A stretch of DNA of 64,000 nt from Rossellomorea sp. SC111 (lineage in GTDB: Bacteria > Bacillota > Bacilli > Bacillales > Bacillaceae_B): NCBI RefSeq assembly GCF_024733565.1, contig NZ_JANIOC010000003.1:264344-328343 (forward strand). Reading direction: 5' to 3'. Below the pieces are notes generated by a model. The model was not told the origin of the DNA and did no database searches. It saw nothing but the letters and a program-made list of their open reading frames with translations. The translations under genes were made by a program, and so were the position numbers. Shown here in pieces: positions 9,709-19,284 of this stretch (position 1 is its first letter; every line of letters starts with the position of its first letter).

Positions 9709-10983
9709 CTATTTCTCTTTATCGAATCGTATCTCCACTGCTCTCGCATGTGCTTCAAGACCCTCTAATCGGGCAAGCTTCGCGATTTTTTCGTAGTTTT
9801 TCTCCAGTGCCGTTTCGCTATAGGATATGACACTTGTCTTCTTCATAAACTCATCCACATTCAACGGACTTGAGAAACGGGCTGTCCCGTTCGTCGGCAG
9901 AACATGATTCGGTCCTGCAAAATAATCCCCGACAGGCTCGGAGCTGTATCGTCCGAGAAAGATCGCTCCGGCGTGGCGGATTTTCGCCATCGTTTCAAAG
10001 GGCTTATCCGTCAAGATTTCCAGATGCTCTGCAGCGAGCTTATTCACGACATCGATTCCTTCTTCAATATCTCCCGTCACATAGATTGCACCAAAATCCG
10101 TGATCGATTGACGGGCGATTTCTTCCCGGGGAAGAGCAGCCAATTGACGCTCAACCTCAGCGGATACCTCTTCCGCAAGTGTCGATGAAGGGGTCACGAG
10201 GACCGCTGAAGCAAGGGCATCATGTTCTGCCTGGGAAAGAAGGTCTGCCGCGATTTCATCTGCCCTCTGATTTCCGTCGGCCAGTATCACGATTTCACTC
10301 GGCCCTGCAATCATATCGATATCCACATCACCGAACACTTCCCGTTTGGCGAGGGCAACGTAAATGTTCCCCGGTCCCGTGATTTTATCCACAGGCGAGA
10401 TGGATTCCGTCCCGTAGGCAAGTGCGGCAACGGCTTGAGCGCCACCGACTTTAAAGATTTCCTCTACTCCTGCTACCTTCGCGGCCACGAGAACCCCCGG
10501 AGATAACGTTCCGTCCTTACCTGGAGGTGAAACCATTGTAATTCTCTTTACTCCGGCCACTTTTGCCGGAAGGACATTCATCAATACGGATGACGGATAG
10601 GCTGCGGTCCCACCCGGAACGTACACACCAACCGAATCAAGAGGCGTGAGCTTTTGACCTAACATCGTTCCATCTTCATCTGTTGAAAACCATGACGATC
10701 TCTTTTGCTGTCCATGAAAGTCCCGAATATTATCCGCCGCTTCTTCAATGATCGATATCATTTCCTGATCGAGTGAGGAGAAAGCTTCCTCTATCTCATT
10801 CTCAGACACTTTGTAGTTCTCTAAATGAATACCATCGAATGTCTCTGTATATCCACGAACCGCTTTGTCTCCATCCTTTTTCACAGCAGAAATGATCCCC
10901 TGGACCGCCCTGCGCTGCTCCTCCGTACCACTATCCACAGAGCGCTTGATCGACGCCCCGCTAATATCCCTAATAATCTTCAC
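9709..10983 (-). CDS. hisD: HisD, histidinol dehydrogenase
   Basis: About 424 aa. Zn- and NAD-dependent oxidation of histidinol to histidine. Family signature region with [19 protein letters not shown] and the [15 protein letters not shown] stretch, and the catalytic Glu-His in AAEHLEI. The frame is open to a TTG at 10995, but the GTG at 10983 (VKIIRDISG) aligns with the usual N-terminus MKIIR and has GGTGA 5 nt before it; I prefer it. Both flanking junctions carry the 13-mer repeat, replacing the tight spacing normal for this operon. Confidence 0.95.
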   Translation of the reverse strand: MKIIRDISGASIKRSVDSGTEEQRRAVQGIISAVKKDGDKAVRGYTETFDGIHLENYKVSENEIEEAFSSLDQEMISIIEEAADNIRDFHGQQKRSSWFSTDEDGTMLGQKLTPLDSVGVYVPGGTAAYPSSVLMNVLPAKVAGVKRITMVSPPGKDGTLSPGVLVAAKVAGVEEIFKVGGAQAVAALAYGTESISPVDKITGPGNIYVALAKREVFGDVDIDMIAGPSEIVILADGNQRADEIAADLLSQAEHDALASAVLVTPSSTLAEEVSAEVERQLAALPREEIARQSITDFGAIYVTGDIEEGIDVVNKLAAEHLEILTDKPFETMAKIRHAGAIFLGRYSSEPVGDYFAGPNHVLPTNGTARFSSPLNVDEFMKKTSVISYSETALEKNYEKIAKLARLEGLEAHARAVEIRFDKEK

Positions 10984-11002
10984 ATCATTCACCAACCTTT
11001 AT

Positions 11003-11154
11003 GAGGGACGGACCTGTTATCAGGATCAGTCTCAAATATGTAATCTCTATTCAGAGGGACGGACCTCGATTTCCATCGATATTCCGTCCCAAAAGCTTCT
11101 TAAATTCCTGCAAACACTACATTCCGGACTCGAACAAGAGAGGTCCGTCCCTCT
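11003..11154. repeat. Cluster of three 13-mer repeat arms between hisG and hisD
   Basis: GAGGGACGGACCT at 11003-11015 and 11054-11066, and the reverse arm AGAGGTCCGTCCCTCT at 11139-11154, touching the hisG stop codon. A weaker inner pair joins GGGACGG (11057-11063) to CCGTCCC (11084-11090). The cluster fills the whole hisG-hisD gap. Confidence 0.85.
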
Positions 11155-11777
11155 CACCCGATGATGCGTGTCAGCCGGGTGACGAGGTCTTCGATTTTTT
11201 CGTCTTTCATCCGGTAGCTGACGGGATTGACGATGAGACGTGAGGTGATGCCGACGATGGTTTCGTATTCGACCAGGCCGTTTTCTTTCAGGGTCCGGCC
11301 GGTAGAAACGATATCGACGATGCGGTCGGCAAGCCCGATTAACGGCGCGAGTTCGATGGAACCGTTCAATTTAATGATTTCCACCTGCTCTCCCTGCTCC
11401 CGGAAATAGGAGGAAGCGACATTTGGATATTTAGTCGCGATCTTCGGCGCCACCTCACTCATCTTCGTATTCGGCAGTCCCGCTACCGCCAGATAACAAC
11501 CACTGATACGAAGATCCAGGAGCTCGTAGACGTCCCTTTCTTCTTCCAGCATGACGTCCTTCCCGGCAATTCCTAAGTCAGCGACACCATGCTCCACATA
11601 GGTCGGGACATCCATCGGTTTGGCGAGGATGAAACGCAAGTCCTCCTCTGGCACTTCGATGATGAGCTTTCGTGAATCATCGAATTCAGGCGGAAGGTTG
11701 TAATCGGCCTGCCTTAATAGTTCCACTGCTTCTTCAAATATCCTGCCTTTAGGCATGGCAATGGTTAACGAACTCAT
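11154..11777 (-). CDS. hisG: HisG, ATP phosphoribosyltransferase catalytic subunit (short form)
   Basis: 207 aa, the short form that lacks the C-terminal regulatory domain and needs HisZ. Seen: [14 protein letters not shown] at the start, the PRPP-binding-type region [17 protein letters not shown], and [10 protein letters not shown]. It starts the pathway by joining ATP and PRPP. The ATG overlaps the hisZ stop (ATGA), which fits formation of the HisZG complex. Confidence 0.97.
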   Translation of the reverse strand: MSSLTIAMPKGRIFEEAVELLRQADYNLPPEFDDSRKLIIEVPEEDLRFILAKPMDVPTYVEHGVADLGIAGKDVMLEEERDVYELLDLRISGCYLAVAGLPNTKMSEVAPKIATKYPNVASSYFREQGEQVEIIKLNGSIELAPLIGLADRIVDIVSTGRTLKENGLVEYETIVGITSRLIVNPVSYRMKDEKIEDLVTRLTRIIG

Positions 11778-12961
11778 GATGTTTCACCGCCTTTCCGGTC
11801 CTGTCCGACGACGAAGTGGACATTGCTGAACACCTTTGTGAATTCGTCCACATCTCCTACACCCTTCCAGTTCTGCAGCACAACCTCGACCCCTTCATTC
11901 CTCAAGTCACGCGCCAGGCCAATCGCTTCCTTCCTGCGCTCATCACTGAACAGGACACACTGCTGAAGGGTGGAAGATAATTCAACCTGCATGGCTTCCA
12001 GAACATAGTCAAGGCGTAACCCGAAGCCTGTCGCTCCCGAATTTTTGCCGAACTTTTCAAGGAGCTTATTGTAGCGTCCGCCATTCCCGATGGCAAACCC
12101 GACATTCTCCCCATACACTTCAAATAAAATGCCGGAATAATAGCTCATATGACTGACAAGGCTCAAGTCGAATTTCACATATTTCTCCACTTCATAATCT
12201 TTTAAAATACTCCAAAGATCTTTCAGCTGCTCCAAGGCACCCAGTCCTTTTCCTCCTTCAAGGAGGGCATATGCTTCACCGAGTACATCTTCCGATCCCC
12301 GTAATTGCAGGAACCGGAAAAGCCTTTCTTTATCGATGGATGATAGGGCCAGTTCGTTGACATGCTGACGGTAGCCGACATAATTTTTTTCATATAAATA
12401 TCTTCTTAACGTGTCTGCCCGTTCTTCGGTACCGACGATTTGAGTGAACAGCTCCTGTACAAATCCGATATGGCCGATGGAAATCTTGAAATGCTCCAAG
12501 CCTGCTTCTTTAAGAACCGATACCATAAGGGCGATGACTTCGGCATCTGCACTGACGGAATCATCCCCGATGCATTCGATCCCCACCTGTTCAAATTCTG
12601 CCGGCCGCCCGCCTTCCCGCTGCTGGGCCCTGAAGACTGAATTGGAATAGGCAAGTCTGAGAGGGGCTTCTTCTTTTAATAATTTTGAAGCCGCAACCCG
12701 CGCGATCGGGGCAGTCATATCAGGCCTCAACACGAGTGTATGCCCCTGTTGATCCAATAGCTTGAAGAGCTGTTGATCGAGGATCGCCGATGCTTCACCG
12801 ACAGTTTCATAATACTCCAGGCTCGGGGTTTCAATGAACCGGTAACCCCAAAGCTTCATGGCCTGTTCCATTTTCTTCTTCGTCTGATCTTTGATCTCAT
12901 ATAAATCAGGAAATGTATCTCTCATTCCCAATGGCTTCTCGAACATAAATAAATTCGTCAT
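11774..12961 (-). CDS. hisZ: HisZ, ATP phosphoribosyltransferase regulatory subunit
   Basis: 395 aa, related to class II histidyl-tRNA synthetase: motif 2-like [16 protein letters not shown] and [18 protein letters not shown], motif 3-like [16 protein letters not shown] with GFGLRLD. The anticodon-binding domain is reduced. It supplies feedback control to short HisG. It is the first gene of the operon; start at ATG 12961 ([12 protein letters not shown]) with AAGGTGG 5 nt upstream. Confidence 0.95.
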   Translation of the reverse strand: MTNLFMFEKPLGMRDTFPDLYEIKDQTKKKMEQAMKLWGYRFIETPSLEYYETVGEASAILDQQLFKLLDQQGHTLVLRPDMTAPIARVAASKLLKEEAPLRLAYSNSVFRAQQREGGRPAEFEQVGIECIGDDSVSADAEVIALMVSVLKEAGLEHFKISIGHIGFVQELFTQIVGTEERADTLRRYLYEKNYVGYRQHVNELALSSIDKERLFRFLQLRGSEDVLGEAYALLEGGKGLGALEQLKDLWSILKDYEVEKYVKFDLSLVSHMSYYSGILFEVYGENVGFAIGNGGRYNKLLEKFGKNSGATGFGLRLDYVLEAMQVELSSTLQQCVLFSDERRKEAIGLARDLRNEGVEVVLQNWKGVGDVDEFTKVFSNVHFVVGQDRKGGETS

Positions 12962-13050
12962 AAGAACCACCTTTGGCGTATTAATTCATCTATTTTTCCC
13001 TTAACGGGGGATTGTTACTACTTCTCGATTATTCAGAAATCCTTTAGTTC

Positions 13051-13110
13051 GCTAATGTGCTAATAAAATAAAGTTATTTGTAGTGTAGCGTTTCTTTTTT
13101 TATTCGTCAA
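13051..13110 (-). promoter_or_regulatory. SigA promoter of the his operon and adjacent direct repeat
   Basis: TTGACG (13105-13110) and TACACT (13082-13087) with 17-bp spacing on minus; start near 13075, leader about 114 nt. Just inside the transcript a direct repeat GCTAAT-GT-GCTAAT (13051-13064, plus-strand reading) could be an operator. Confidence 0.65.
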
Positions 13111-13312
13111 CCGTTTTGAAGGGGGAATTGTCGGGGGAGTGTTGCAGGGAGCGAAAGGTTATGTGGGGGCTTTAGTCATTTGACGTTTTTAACATATATC
13201 GGCCATTCCAGAAATATCGGCGACAAAATGAAATACCTCACAAATAACCAATCTATCTGCCATTCGACAAATTCCGCCACACTTCCTGCCCCGTTTCACA
13301 AAAATAAAAAAA

Positions 13313-13342
13313 GGCAAAGACAGAATCCACTCTATCTTTGCC
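13313..13342 (-). terminator. Terminator of yvoF
   Basis: Stem GGCAAAGA/TCTTTGCC (13313-13320, 13335-13342), followed on minus by seven T. Confidence 0.85.
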
Positions 13343-13349
13343 TTTTCCC

Positions 13350-13889
13350 TTATTCTTCTTTATTCAACCCATAGATGCTGTCTTCCCGCCAACGGTCGGC
13401 CAACTCGTCTTTCGTATAGATGACTTTCATCGGGTTCCCACCGACGAAGGCCCCTGCCGGCACGTCTTTATGTACGAGGGTACCTGCTGAGACGATGGCA
13501 CCATCGCCGATCTTCACGCCCGGTAACACCGTCGTGTTGGCACCGATCATCACTTCCGATCCGATCTCCACCTCACCCAGGCGGTACTCTTTGATCAAAT
13601 ATTCATGGGCAAGGATCGTTGTATTATAGCCGATGACCGTATTCCGTCCAACGGAAATCTTCTCCGGAAACATCACATCCAGCATCACCATGAGGGCGAA
13701 GGACGTGTGTTCACCGATGTTCATCCGTAGAAACGTCTTGTAAAGCCAGTTTTTCATTCCTAAAAATGGCGTGTAACGGGCAAGCTGGATGACGATGAAA
13801 TTTTTGACGACCTTCCCGAATGGTACGGTTTTGTACACATGCCAGAGGGAATTTGCTCCTTCAACAGGATAGCGGGTCGTCCGTCTCAT
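13350..13889 (-). CDS. yvoF: Left-handed beta-helix O-acetyltransferase YvoF
   Basis: 179 aa. Hexapeptide repeats run from about residue 75 on ([16 protein letters not shown], then [20 protein letters not shown]), ending in [11 protein letters not shown], typical of acetyl-CoA-dependent transferases of the maltose/galactoside acetyltransferase type. The acceptor is unknown. Start overlaps the ppaX stop by ATGA, and it is the last gene of the lgt-yvoD-ppaX-yvoF cluster, as in B. subtilis. Confidence 0.9.
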   Translation of the reverse strand: MRRTTRYPVEGANSLWHVYKTVPFGKVVKNFIVIQLARYTPFLGMKNWLYKTFLRMNIGEHTSFALMVMLDVMFPEKISVGRNTVIGYNTTILAHEYLIKEYRLGEVEIGSEVMIGANTTVLPGVKIGDGAIVSAGTLVHKDVPAGAFVGGNPMKVIYTKDELADRWREDSIYGLNKEE

Positions 13890-14536
13890 ACAGTCGGGGC
13901 CCCCACGATTGCTAGTAAGTCCTTCATATTTTCAAGCATGAAGTCCGGTTCATAGTGGGCAAGATGTTCTCTTCCCTTGGCACTCCAGGCAACACCAGCC
14001 GACAGGACGCCTGCATTTTTTCCGGCTAAAATGTCGTGGTGATTGTCTCCGATCATGATGGCTTCAGAAGGGGAAGATCCCAATAGCACCAATGCTTTTT
14101 CAATCGGTTCTGGATGGGGCTTCGCGTTCTCCACCTCATCAAGGGTGATGATGACGTCAAAGAACGGACGAAGATTCATCAAATCCAATCCTTTCAATAC
14201 CACATCACGGACCTTCGTCGACACGATCGCCAATTTGTATCCATTGTCGTAAAGGGTCTTCACGGTTTCATAGACTCCCTCGAACTCTGTCACGAGGGCA
14301 TCATGATGCTCGTGATTGTATGCACGATAGTGAGCACACATTTCTTCCATCTTATCGGGATCCAATCCACCGAAGGACTCTTCAAGTGGCGGTCCCATAA
14401 AAGGATGGACGTCCTCTTCCTTGTATTGCCCCGGATAATAATGATTCAATGTATGCAAAAAGGATGAAATGATCAGATCATTCGTGTTGATCAGTGTCCC
14501 ATCCAAGTCAAATAGAATTGTTGTAATCCTGCTCAT
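13886..14536 (-). CDS. ppaX: PpaX, HAD-family pyrophosphatase
   Basis: 216 aa, the same length as B. subtilis PpaX. HAD motifs: DLDGTLINT (motif I nucleophile Asp), VSTK (motif II), and MIGDNHHDI (motif IV). It hydrolyses the pyrophosphate released when HPr kinase/phosphorylase dephosphorylates Ser46-P HPr; hprK is three genes upstream, supporting the assignment. Start ATG 14536 ([13 protein letters not shown]) with AAGGAG upstream. It overlaps yvoD by 29 nt. Confidence 0.93.
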   Translation of the reverse strand: MSRITTILFDLDGTLINTNDLIISSFLHTLNHYYPGQYKEEDVHPFMGPPLEESFGGLDPDKMEEMCAHYRAYNHEHHDALVTEFEGVYETVKTLYDNGYKLAIVSTKVRDVVLKGLDLMNLRPFFDVIITLDEVENAKPHPEPIEKALVLLGSSPSEAIMIGDNHHDILAGKNAGVLSAGVAWSAKGREHLAHYEPDFMLENMKDLLAIVGAPTV

Positions 14537-15473
14537 AATGCAGCTCCTTTTCTTTCTTAGCATCAACTTTATTCCAAATATACGCCACCAGCATGGTTAA
14601 CAGGATGGCGGTCACCAGCCTGATCAAAAGAAGCGGCAGTACAGGTATGCCAAGGGGGATGAAGATCAATGTATCCTCCACCACTGCGTGACATGCCACT
14701 AAAAAGAGGAAAGCGATCGTGACATCTTTCTTACTGACCCCATCTTCCTTGACCGCCTGGATCATGACACCCGCCCCGTAGGCGAGACCGATGACGAGTC
14801 CCGCCACCATCGTCGTCGACGTATTCTCATTCATTCCGAGGGCCCGTGTAGCAGGGGACATCCAGCGGGAAAATGCGTCCATCCATTTCAAATCTTTCAT
14901 CACCTGAATGATGATCATCAGAGGAATGACGATCATGGCCAATTGAAGGACACCGAACCCTGCTTTTTCAAGGCCAAGCAAGACGATCTCTCCCCATCCA
15001 TCGGGCTCCGCCTGTTGTGGGGGCATCATTCCATACTTGGCAATATCAGATCCCCCGCTCCATACGAGATTGATGATGACGGCAGACAGGAGTGCAAGTC
15101 CGATTCTCACCGTGACAATCAGCCAGATCTTCACGCCCACTTTTGACGCGACCGTCGATTCAATGAAAAGATTATGTGAGAAAGACAGCATCACCGCAAT
15201 GATGAATACTTCCTTCACCGTTAAATCAAGGGACAAAATCCCTCCGATCCCTGCGTATAGGTTAAGGAAATTCCCAAGGACAAGGGGAATCGCCGCATCA
15301 CCAGAAAGACCGAGAAGCCTCATGAATGGCGAAATTTTCTCCATGATCCAAGGCAGGACCGGAGTGTATTGCAGCAAAAAGACGATCAGCGTGATGGGGA
15401 AAATGACTTTCCCCAACGACCACGTTGTTTTCAATCCTGAGAGTCCCCCATTTTTCAAAGATGACATCCACAT
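14508..15473 (-). CDS. yvoD: YvoD, membrane protein with nucleoside-recognition (Gate) domains
   Basis: 321 aa with about eight to nine hydrophobic segments. Two Gate-like units are visible, around residues 20-130 and 165-290, with the polar-in-membrane patterns [19 protein letters not shown] and [12 protein letters not shown]. The family is tied to transport or channel function but has no defined substrate. It lies between lgt and ppaX with overlapping ends, as in B. subtilis. Confidence 0.88.
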   Translation of the reverse strand: MWMSSLKNGGLSGLKTTWSLGKVIFPITLIVFLLQYTPVLPWIMEKISPFMRLLGLSGDAAIPLVLGNFLNLYAGIGGILSLDLTVKEVFIIAVMLSFSHNLFIESTVASKVGVKIWLIVTVRIGLALLSAVIINLVWSGGSDIAKYGMMPPQQAEPDGWGEIVLLGLEKAGFGVLQLAMIVIPLMIIIQVMKDLKWMDAFSRWMSPATRALGMNENTSTTMVAGLVIGLAYGAGVMIQAVKEDGVSKKDVTIAFLFLVACHAVVEDTLIFIPLGIPVLPLLLIRLVTAILLTMLVAYIWNKVDAKKEKELHYEQDYNNSI

Positions 15474-15492
15474 ACTTCCCTCTCCCCTTTTA

Positions 15493-16329
15493 TTATGCGT
15501 TCACTGTATCTGTCTTTTCATCGTATGCCTTTTGGGCAAGACCTGCTTTTCTTCTGTAAACGAACACAGCAATCGCGGCAATGATCAGGACGATGGAAAT
15601 CACTTGAGCGAATCGTAAAGATCCGAGCATCAGACTATCCGTCCTCAGTCCCTCTACATAGAATCGTCCGATCGAATACCATACTACATACACGAGGAAC
15701 AATTCTCCCCGACGCAGCCAGTCGGCTTTTCTTCTCAGGATAAGAAGGAGGATCAACCCTGCGAAACTCCAAAGAGATTCATATAAGAAGGTAGGCTGGT
15801 AATACGCACCGTCAATGTACATTTGATTGATGATAAAATCAGGAAGCTTTAAACCTTCAAGGAATGAGCGTGACACTTCACCACCGTGGGCCTCCTGGTT
15901 CACAAAGTTCCCCCAGCGTCCGATCGCCTGACCGAGGATGATGCTTGGTGCGGCGATATCCGTCAGTTTCCAGAAAGACAACCCTTTAATTTTCGCAAAA
16001 ACAACAGTGGTGAGGACGGATCCGATCAACGCACCGTGAATGGCAATCCCGCCATTCCATACTTTGATGATATCCCCGGGGTGATCGGCGTAATAATCGT
16101 CCCACTCAAAGGCAACATAATAAATCCTGGCACAGATAATGGCGATGGGAATCGCCCAGACGAGCAAATCGATGAAGGTATCGGGATGAAGACCTAAACG
16201 CTTGCTTTCACGAATGACTAAGTAAAGTCCCAGTGCAATTCCAAGTCCGATGATGACTCCATACCAGTGTACCTGGATCGGACCGAGTGAAATGGCAATA
16301 GGATCGATTGGCGTAATATTCTCGTTCAT
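15493..16329 (-). CDS. lgt: Lgt, phosphatidylglycerol-prolipoprotein diacylglyceryl transferase
   Basis: 278 aa, seven predicted membrane segments. The Lgt signature [14 protein letters not shown] near residue 136, the [10 protein letters not shown] start region, and [11 protein letters not shown] are present. It adds diacylglycerol to the lipobox cysteine of prolipoproteins at the membrane; CccB and the peptide-binding lipoprotein in this window would be substrates. It sits 31 nt after hprK, in the order hprK-lgt-yvoD-ppaX. Confidence 0.96.
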   Translation of the reverse strand: MNENITPIDPIAISLGPIQVHWYGVIIGLGIALGLYLVIRESKRLGLHPDTFIDLLVWAIPIAIICARIYYVAFEWDDYYADHPGDIIKVWNGGIAIHGALIGSVLTTVVFAKIKGLSFWKLTDIAAPSIILGQAIGRWGNFVNQEAHGGEVSRSFLEGLKLPDFIINQMYIDGAYYQPTFLYESLWSFAGLILLLILRRKADWLRRGELFLVYVVWYSIGRFYVEGLRTDSLMLGSLRFAQVISIVLIIAAIAVFVYRRKAGLAQKAYDEKTDTVNA

Positions 16330-16360
16330 TGTGTCTCTCCTTTTTTATTATATGTAAAGC

Positions 16361-17296
16361 TTAGATATCTTCATTCTCCCCGTCTTCAATCACATCAGCC
16401 AGACGGTTTGTAAACTGTTCGGCGGCATTGACGCCCATTCGTTTCAGGCGGAAGTTCATGGCAGCCACTTCGATGATGACGGCAAGATTTCGTCCCGGGC
16501 GGACCGGCACGGTATATTTCGTAATATCCGTATCGATGATTCTCATTGTCTCTTCTTCCAGTCCAAGGCGGTCATATTGTTTCGTTTTATCCCACAGTTC
16601 AAGATTGATGCACAGGGTAATGCGTTTGTAGTTTCGCACGGCTCCGGCACCGAACAGCGTCATCACATTGATGATCCCGAGTCCCCGGATCTCAAGGAGA
16701 TGTTCGATCAACTCAGGAGAACTGCCAATCAACGTATCCATATCTTCCTGTCTGATTTCCACGCAATCATCGGCGACAAGGCGATGCCCTCTTTTCACAA
16801 GCTCAAGGGCGGTTTCACTTTTCCCGACACCGCTTTTTCCGGTGATCAATACACCGACCCCGTAGATGTCGACCAATACACCATGGATGGCCGTAGTAGG
16901 AGCAAGCTTACTTTCCAAGTAGTTCGTCAGTCTTGAAGAAAACCGTGTCGTTTTCATGGAAGAACGCATGACAGGGACATCATAACGATTCGCTGCTTCC
17001 ACCAGCTCATCCGGTATCTCCAGGTCTCTTGAAATAATGATACCAGGGGTGATATCTGTACAGAGCGCTTCCATCCTGCGCTTGCGTTCTGCTTCATCCA
17101 GCAATTCGAGGAAGGATAATTCGGTTTTCCCCAGTAATTGAATCCGTTCGGCGGGATAGTAGTTGAAATACCCGGCAATTTCTAGGCCGGGACGGGAAAT
17201 ATCACTCGTCGTAATCGGTCTATGTAAACCCTCTTCGCCGCCGACAAGCTCCAATTTAAACTTCTCGACGATATCTTTTGTGCGAACTTTAGCCAA
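16361..17296 (-). CDS. hprK: HPr kinase/phosphorylase
   Basis: 311 aa. Catalytic region: [18 protein letters not shown] followed by Walker A GKSGVGKS near residue 155, and the HprK signature in [10 protein letters not shown]. It phosphorylates HPr on Ser46 (and reverses this), driving CcpA-mediated carbon catabolite control. I chose TTG at 17296 (read MAKVRTKD), because AGGAGGAGC precedes it and the N-terminus then matches B. subtilis; the GTG six codons upstream lies before this ribosome binding site. Confidence 0.95.
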   Translation of the reverse strand: MAKVRTKDIVEKFKLELVGGEEGLHRPITTSDISRPGLEIAGYFNYYPAERIQLLGKTELSFLELLDEAERKRRMEALCTDITPGIIISRDLEIPDELVEAANRYDVPVMRSSMKTTRFSSRLTNYLESKLAPTTAIHGVLVDIYGVGVLITGKSGVGKSETALELVKRGHRLVADDCVEIRQEDMDTLIGSSPELIEHLLEIRGLGIINVMTLFGAGAVRNYKRITLCINLELWDKTKQYDRLGLEEETMRIIDTDITKYTVPVRPGRNLAVIIEVAAMNFRLKRMGVNAAEQFTNRLADVIEDGENEDI

Positions 17297-17530
17297 AAGT
17301 AGCTCCTCCTTCACGTTACACTCGCTTCATATTTATAAGCGTACTCTAACCTATTTTAGCAATAATGGAGAAAAGCGCAAGGAGGCTTGCTTATCCACAA
17401 AGACTGATTGAGTTTGGGGATGAGAAGGTGGGTTTTTTAAGATGGTTTACGCAAAAACAGTTCGTTAATATCATAATATCTGCTATGGCTCTGTCATCCA
17501 ACATGTGCTGGCTGGTGATGGGAACTGCTG

Positions 17531-17610
17531 CGCTTTCCGCGGACGTACGGCCGAGCCTCCTCAGCTTCGCTTCCGGGGTCTCAGCACTCCCGTTTTCCGC
17601 AGGAGTCTAC
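17531..17610 (+). repeat. Degenerate copy of the long intergenic repeat
   Basis: Shares GCTTTCCGCGG, GAGCCTCCTC, GCTTCGC, GGGGTCTCA and CCGCAGGAGTC with the copy at 20945-21068, in the same order, but the ends have decayed. Confidence 0.7.
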
Positions 17611-17761
17611 GAAATTCCCTTCACCATCTATATTAGATATGAGGGACAGAGCTAAAAAGGGAATTATATACATACTACGATTGGTCGTTGAAGACTTTTA
17701 AATCAGGATTCTGAAACCGTCTAGGTGCCGAGATTTGTCTTTTGAAAAACTCAACATATGT

Positions 17762-17887
17762 GTTGATTGGAGCGGAAGGTGCTCGACTCCTGCGGGAATT
17801 GCGGGAAAGGTGAGACCCCGCAGGGTAGAGCTAGAGGAGGCTCAACTCACGCCCCGCGGAAAGCGAGCACCTGGAGCGGAAATCAAC
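17762..17887 (-). repeat. Long intergenic repeat, inverted copy
   Basis: Bounded by GTTGATT and AATCAAC. Carries GGTGCTCGACTCCTGCGGGA, GTGAGACCCCGCAGG, GAGGAGGCTCAACTCACGCC and CCGCGGAAAGCGAGCACC. It is the reverse complement of the copy at 20945-21068. Confidence 0.85.
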
Positions 17888-17950
17888 CACTACTCACCTC
17901 TTCAAAAGTAAAAAAGTTTATGAAAACATCAAGAAAAGCGCAGCCATTTG

Positions 17951-18601
17951 CTACGCTTCTGAGAATGCTTTGATGATCGACATGATCTCTTTATGGGTGG
18001 AGATGGAATCAAGTACCTTGAAGTCATGTTCAAGACTGTGGTTGACCCCTTTGATCAGATGCATCTCCAGGCGGGGATTTTTTTTAAGTTCAATGAATCG
18101 CCCCTCATCATGGTGACGGTCCTCGTCCCCGACGATACAGAGACCCTCCTGCTTACTATTCAACATAGCCTGAAAGATTTCATCCTCTTTCAATAAGGGG
18201 GTCAACCAGATGAACTTGGCATCCTGCACGGACTCCCTTCCCGCTTCATTCCCCAAAGCCAGTGTCCCGAACGACTTAGCCACTATGTGGATATGTGGAT
18301 AGGCATGATGTTGTAACACCTTATCGATGATTATATTTACATCGTGCTTTAAAGCATCATCCACCTCTTCCACAGAAAATGTTTCGTAGTTGGCACTCGA
18401 ATATTGATAGTTAACATGCAGCACGTCAAAATTTTTCTCCAGATAAATACCTGTCGAATAATGAAGCAAAGGTGCCTGCACGGTGTAACCAAGTCCCGGC
18501 AAGAGGATGGCAATCCCTTCAACCTTTTTTCCTTTGGATAACAATGTGTATGGGACATCGATTTCCCCATACCCCTTTATCACACCCGCTGTCATTTTCA
18601 T
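17951..18601 (-). CDS. Alpha/beta-hydrolase family protein
   Basis: 216 aa from ATG 18601 with GGAGG upstream. The fold signature is there: an oxyanion strand IAILLPGLGYT, a nucleophile elbow AKSFGTLAL (Ser near residue 113), and a C-terminal GVNHSLEH that gives the catalytic His. Glycine is replaced by Ala in the elbow. Substrate unknown; cytoplasmic. It is a single gene between intergenic repeats and the yvl operon, so it may have been acquired separately. Confidence 0.8.
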   Translation of the reverse strand: MKMTAGVIKGYGEIDVPYTLLSKGKKVEGIAILLPGLGYTVQAPLLHYSTGIYLEKNFDVLHVNYQYSSANYETFSVEEVDDALKHDVNIIIDKVLQHHAYPHIHIVAKSFGTLALGNEAGRESVQDAKFIWLTPLLKEDEIFQAMLNSKQEGLCIVGDEDRHHDEGRFIELKKNPRLEMHLIKGVNHSLEHDFKVLDSISTHKEIMSIIKAFSEA

Positions 18602-18670
18602 ATGATCCTCCCTCCTCTTTCCAAGTATTTCTATTTTAAAATTAAAAACCCCTTTTTTAATCACAAAAAA

Positions 18671-18694
18671 ACTCCGGCATGAGAAAACCGGAGT
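18671..18694 (-). terminator. Terminator of the yvlABCD operon
   Basis: ACTCCGG/CCGGAGT stem with a 10-nt loop, followed on minus by seven T. Confidence 0.85.
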
Positions 18695-18703
18695 CCTTCT
18701 GTA

Positions 18704-19060
18704 TTATTTCTCTTTCATCGGGTCGAGAACCGCTTTTTGGATGACCAAATTGGCAAGTGACAAAATGATCGATGCCAGAATGGCCATGCCGAAACCCGAA
18801 AGTTCAAAACTGCTTCCCATCAGTCCATCCGTCAGTAATAACGTGATGGCGTTGATGACGAATAAGAAAAGTCCCAATGATAAAATCGTGACCGGCAATG
18901 TCAGGATGATCAAAATGGGTTTCACGAGCACATTCAGAATCGACAGGATAAAGCTCGCTCCAATTGCAGCCCCGATCCCCGACACTTCGAACCCGTCAAA
19001 AAAGCCGGCTAATGCAATAAAGATCACTGCATTGATTAAAATTCCAATAATCCATCTCAT
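18704..19060 (-). CDS. yvlD: YvlD, phage-holin-superfamily small membrane protein
   Basis: 118 aa with four hydrophobic helices and the family motif NVLVKPILIILTLPVTILSL. Last gene of the yvlABCD operon; the ATG overlaps the yvlC stop by one base (TAATG). In B. subtilis the operon belongs to the SigW envelope-stress regulon. The molecular function is unknown. Confidence 0.92.
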   Translation of the reverse strand: MRWIIGILINAVIFIALAGFFDGFEVSGIGAAIGASFILSILNVLVKPILIILTLPVTILSLGLFLFVINAITLLLTDGLMGSSFELSGFGMAILASIILSLANLVIQKAVLDPMKEK

Positions 19061-19263
19061 TATCTGATGGCTTCCTCCTCATGTGGCAGCACGAAGGCCA
19101 ATAAACCATATACGACAGCCAGTGGGAAAAATCCCGTTGGAATGAGCAGGATGATGAAGATCACCCTGAGAATCGTTGAATCAATCCCTGCATAACGGGA
19201 CAATCCTCCAATCACCCCGGCAAGCTTACGGTCAGACCTTGATCGTGCTAATCGTTTTTTCAT
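19060..19263 (-). CDS. yvlC: YvlC, PspC-domain protein
   Basis: 67 aa. The PspC domain fills the whole protein: RSRSDRKLAGVIGGLSRYAG followed by one membrane segment (ILRVIFIILLIPTGFFPLAV) and LLAFVLP. PspC proteins sense membrane stress. It is 22 nt after yvlB and overlaps yvlD. Confidence 0.93.
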   Translation of the reverse strand: MKKRLARSRSDRKLAGVIGGLSRYAGIDSTILRVIFIILLIPTGFFPLAVVYGLLAFVLPHEEEAIR

Positions 19264-19284
19264 CGTTATTCCCTCTTTCTCATC

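Larger units (their letters stand above)
12962..13349. other. Intergenic region upstream of the his operon
   Basis: 388 bp without a credible gene. It holds the his promoter and leader, then a GC-poor stretch, then the yvoF terminator. No T-box signature is present in the leader. Confidence 0.7.
17297..17950. other. Repeat-rich intergenic region between hprK and the hydrolase gene
   Basis: 654 bp without a gene. It contains a degenerate copy (17531-17610) and a near-complete inverted copy (17762-17887) of a long intergenic repeat. A single TTATCCACA occurs at 17391-17399. Confidence 0.75.

Noticed and set aside
12962..13075. T-box in the hisZ leader
   Set aside because: The conserved AGGGTGGNACCGCG antiterminator sequence and a terminator are absent.
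13180..13374. 64-codon plus-strand frame in the his/yvoF spacer
   Set aside because: It runs through a terminator stem and into yvoF antisense; no ribosome binding site.
17391..17399. Single TTATCCACA (also one at 4729-4737 inside yvcD)
   Set aside because: Isolated single matches are expected by chance and are not part of a cluster.
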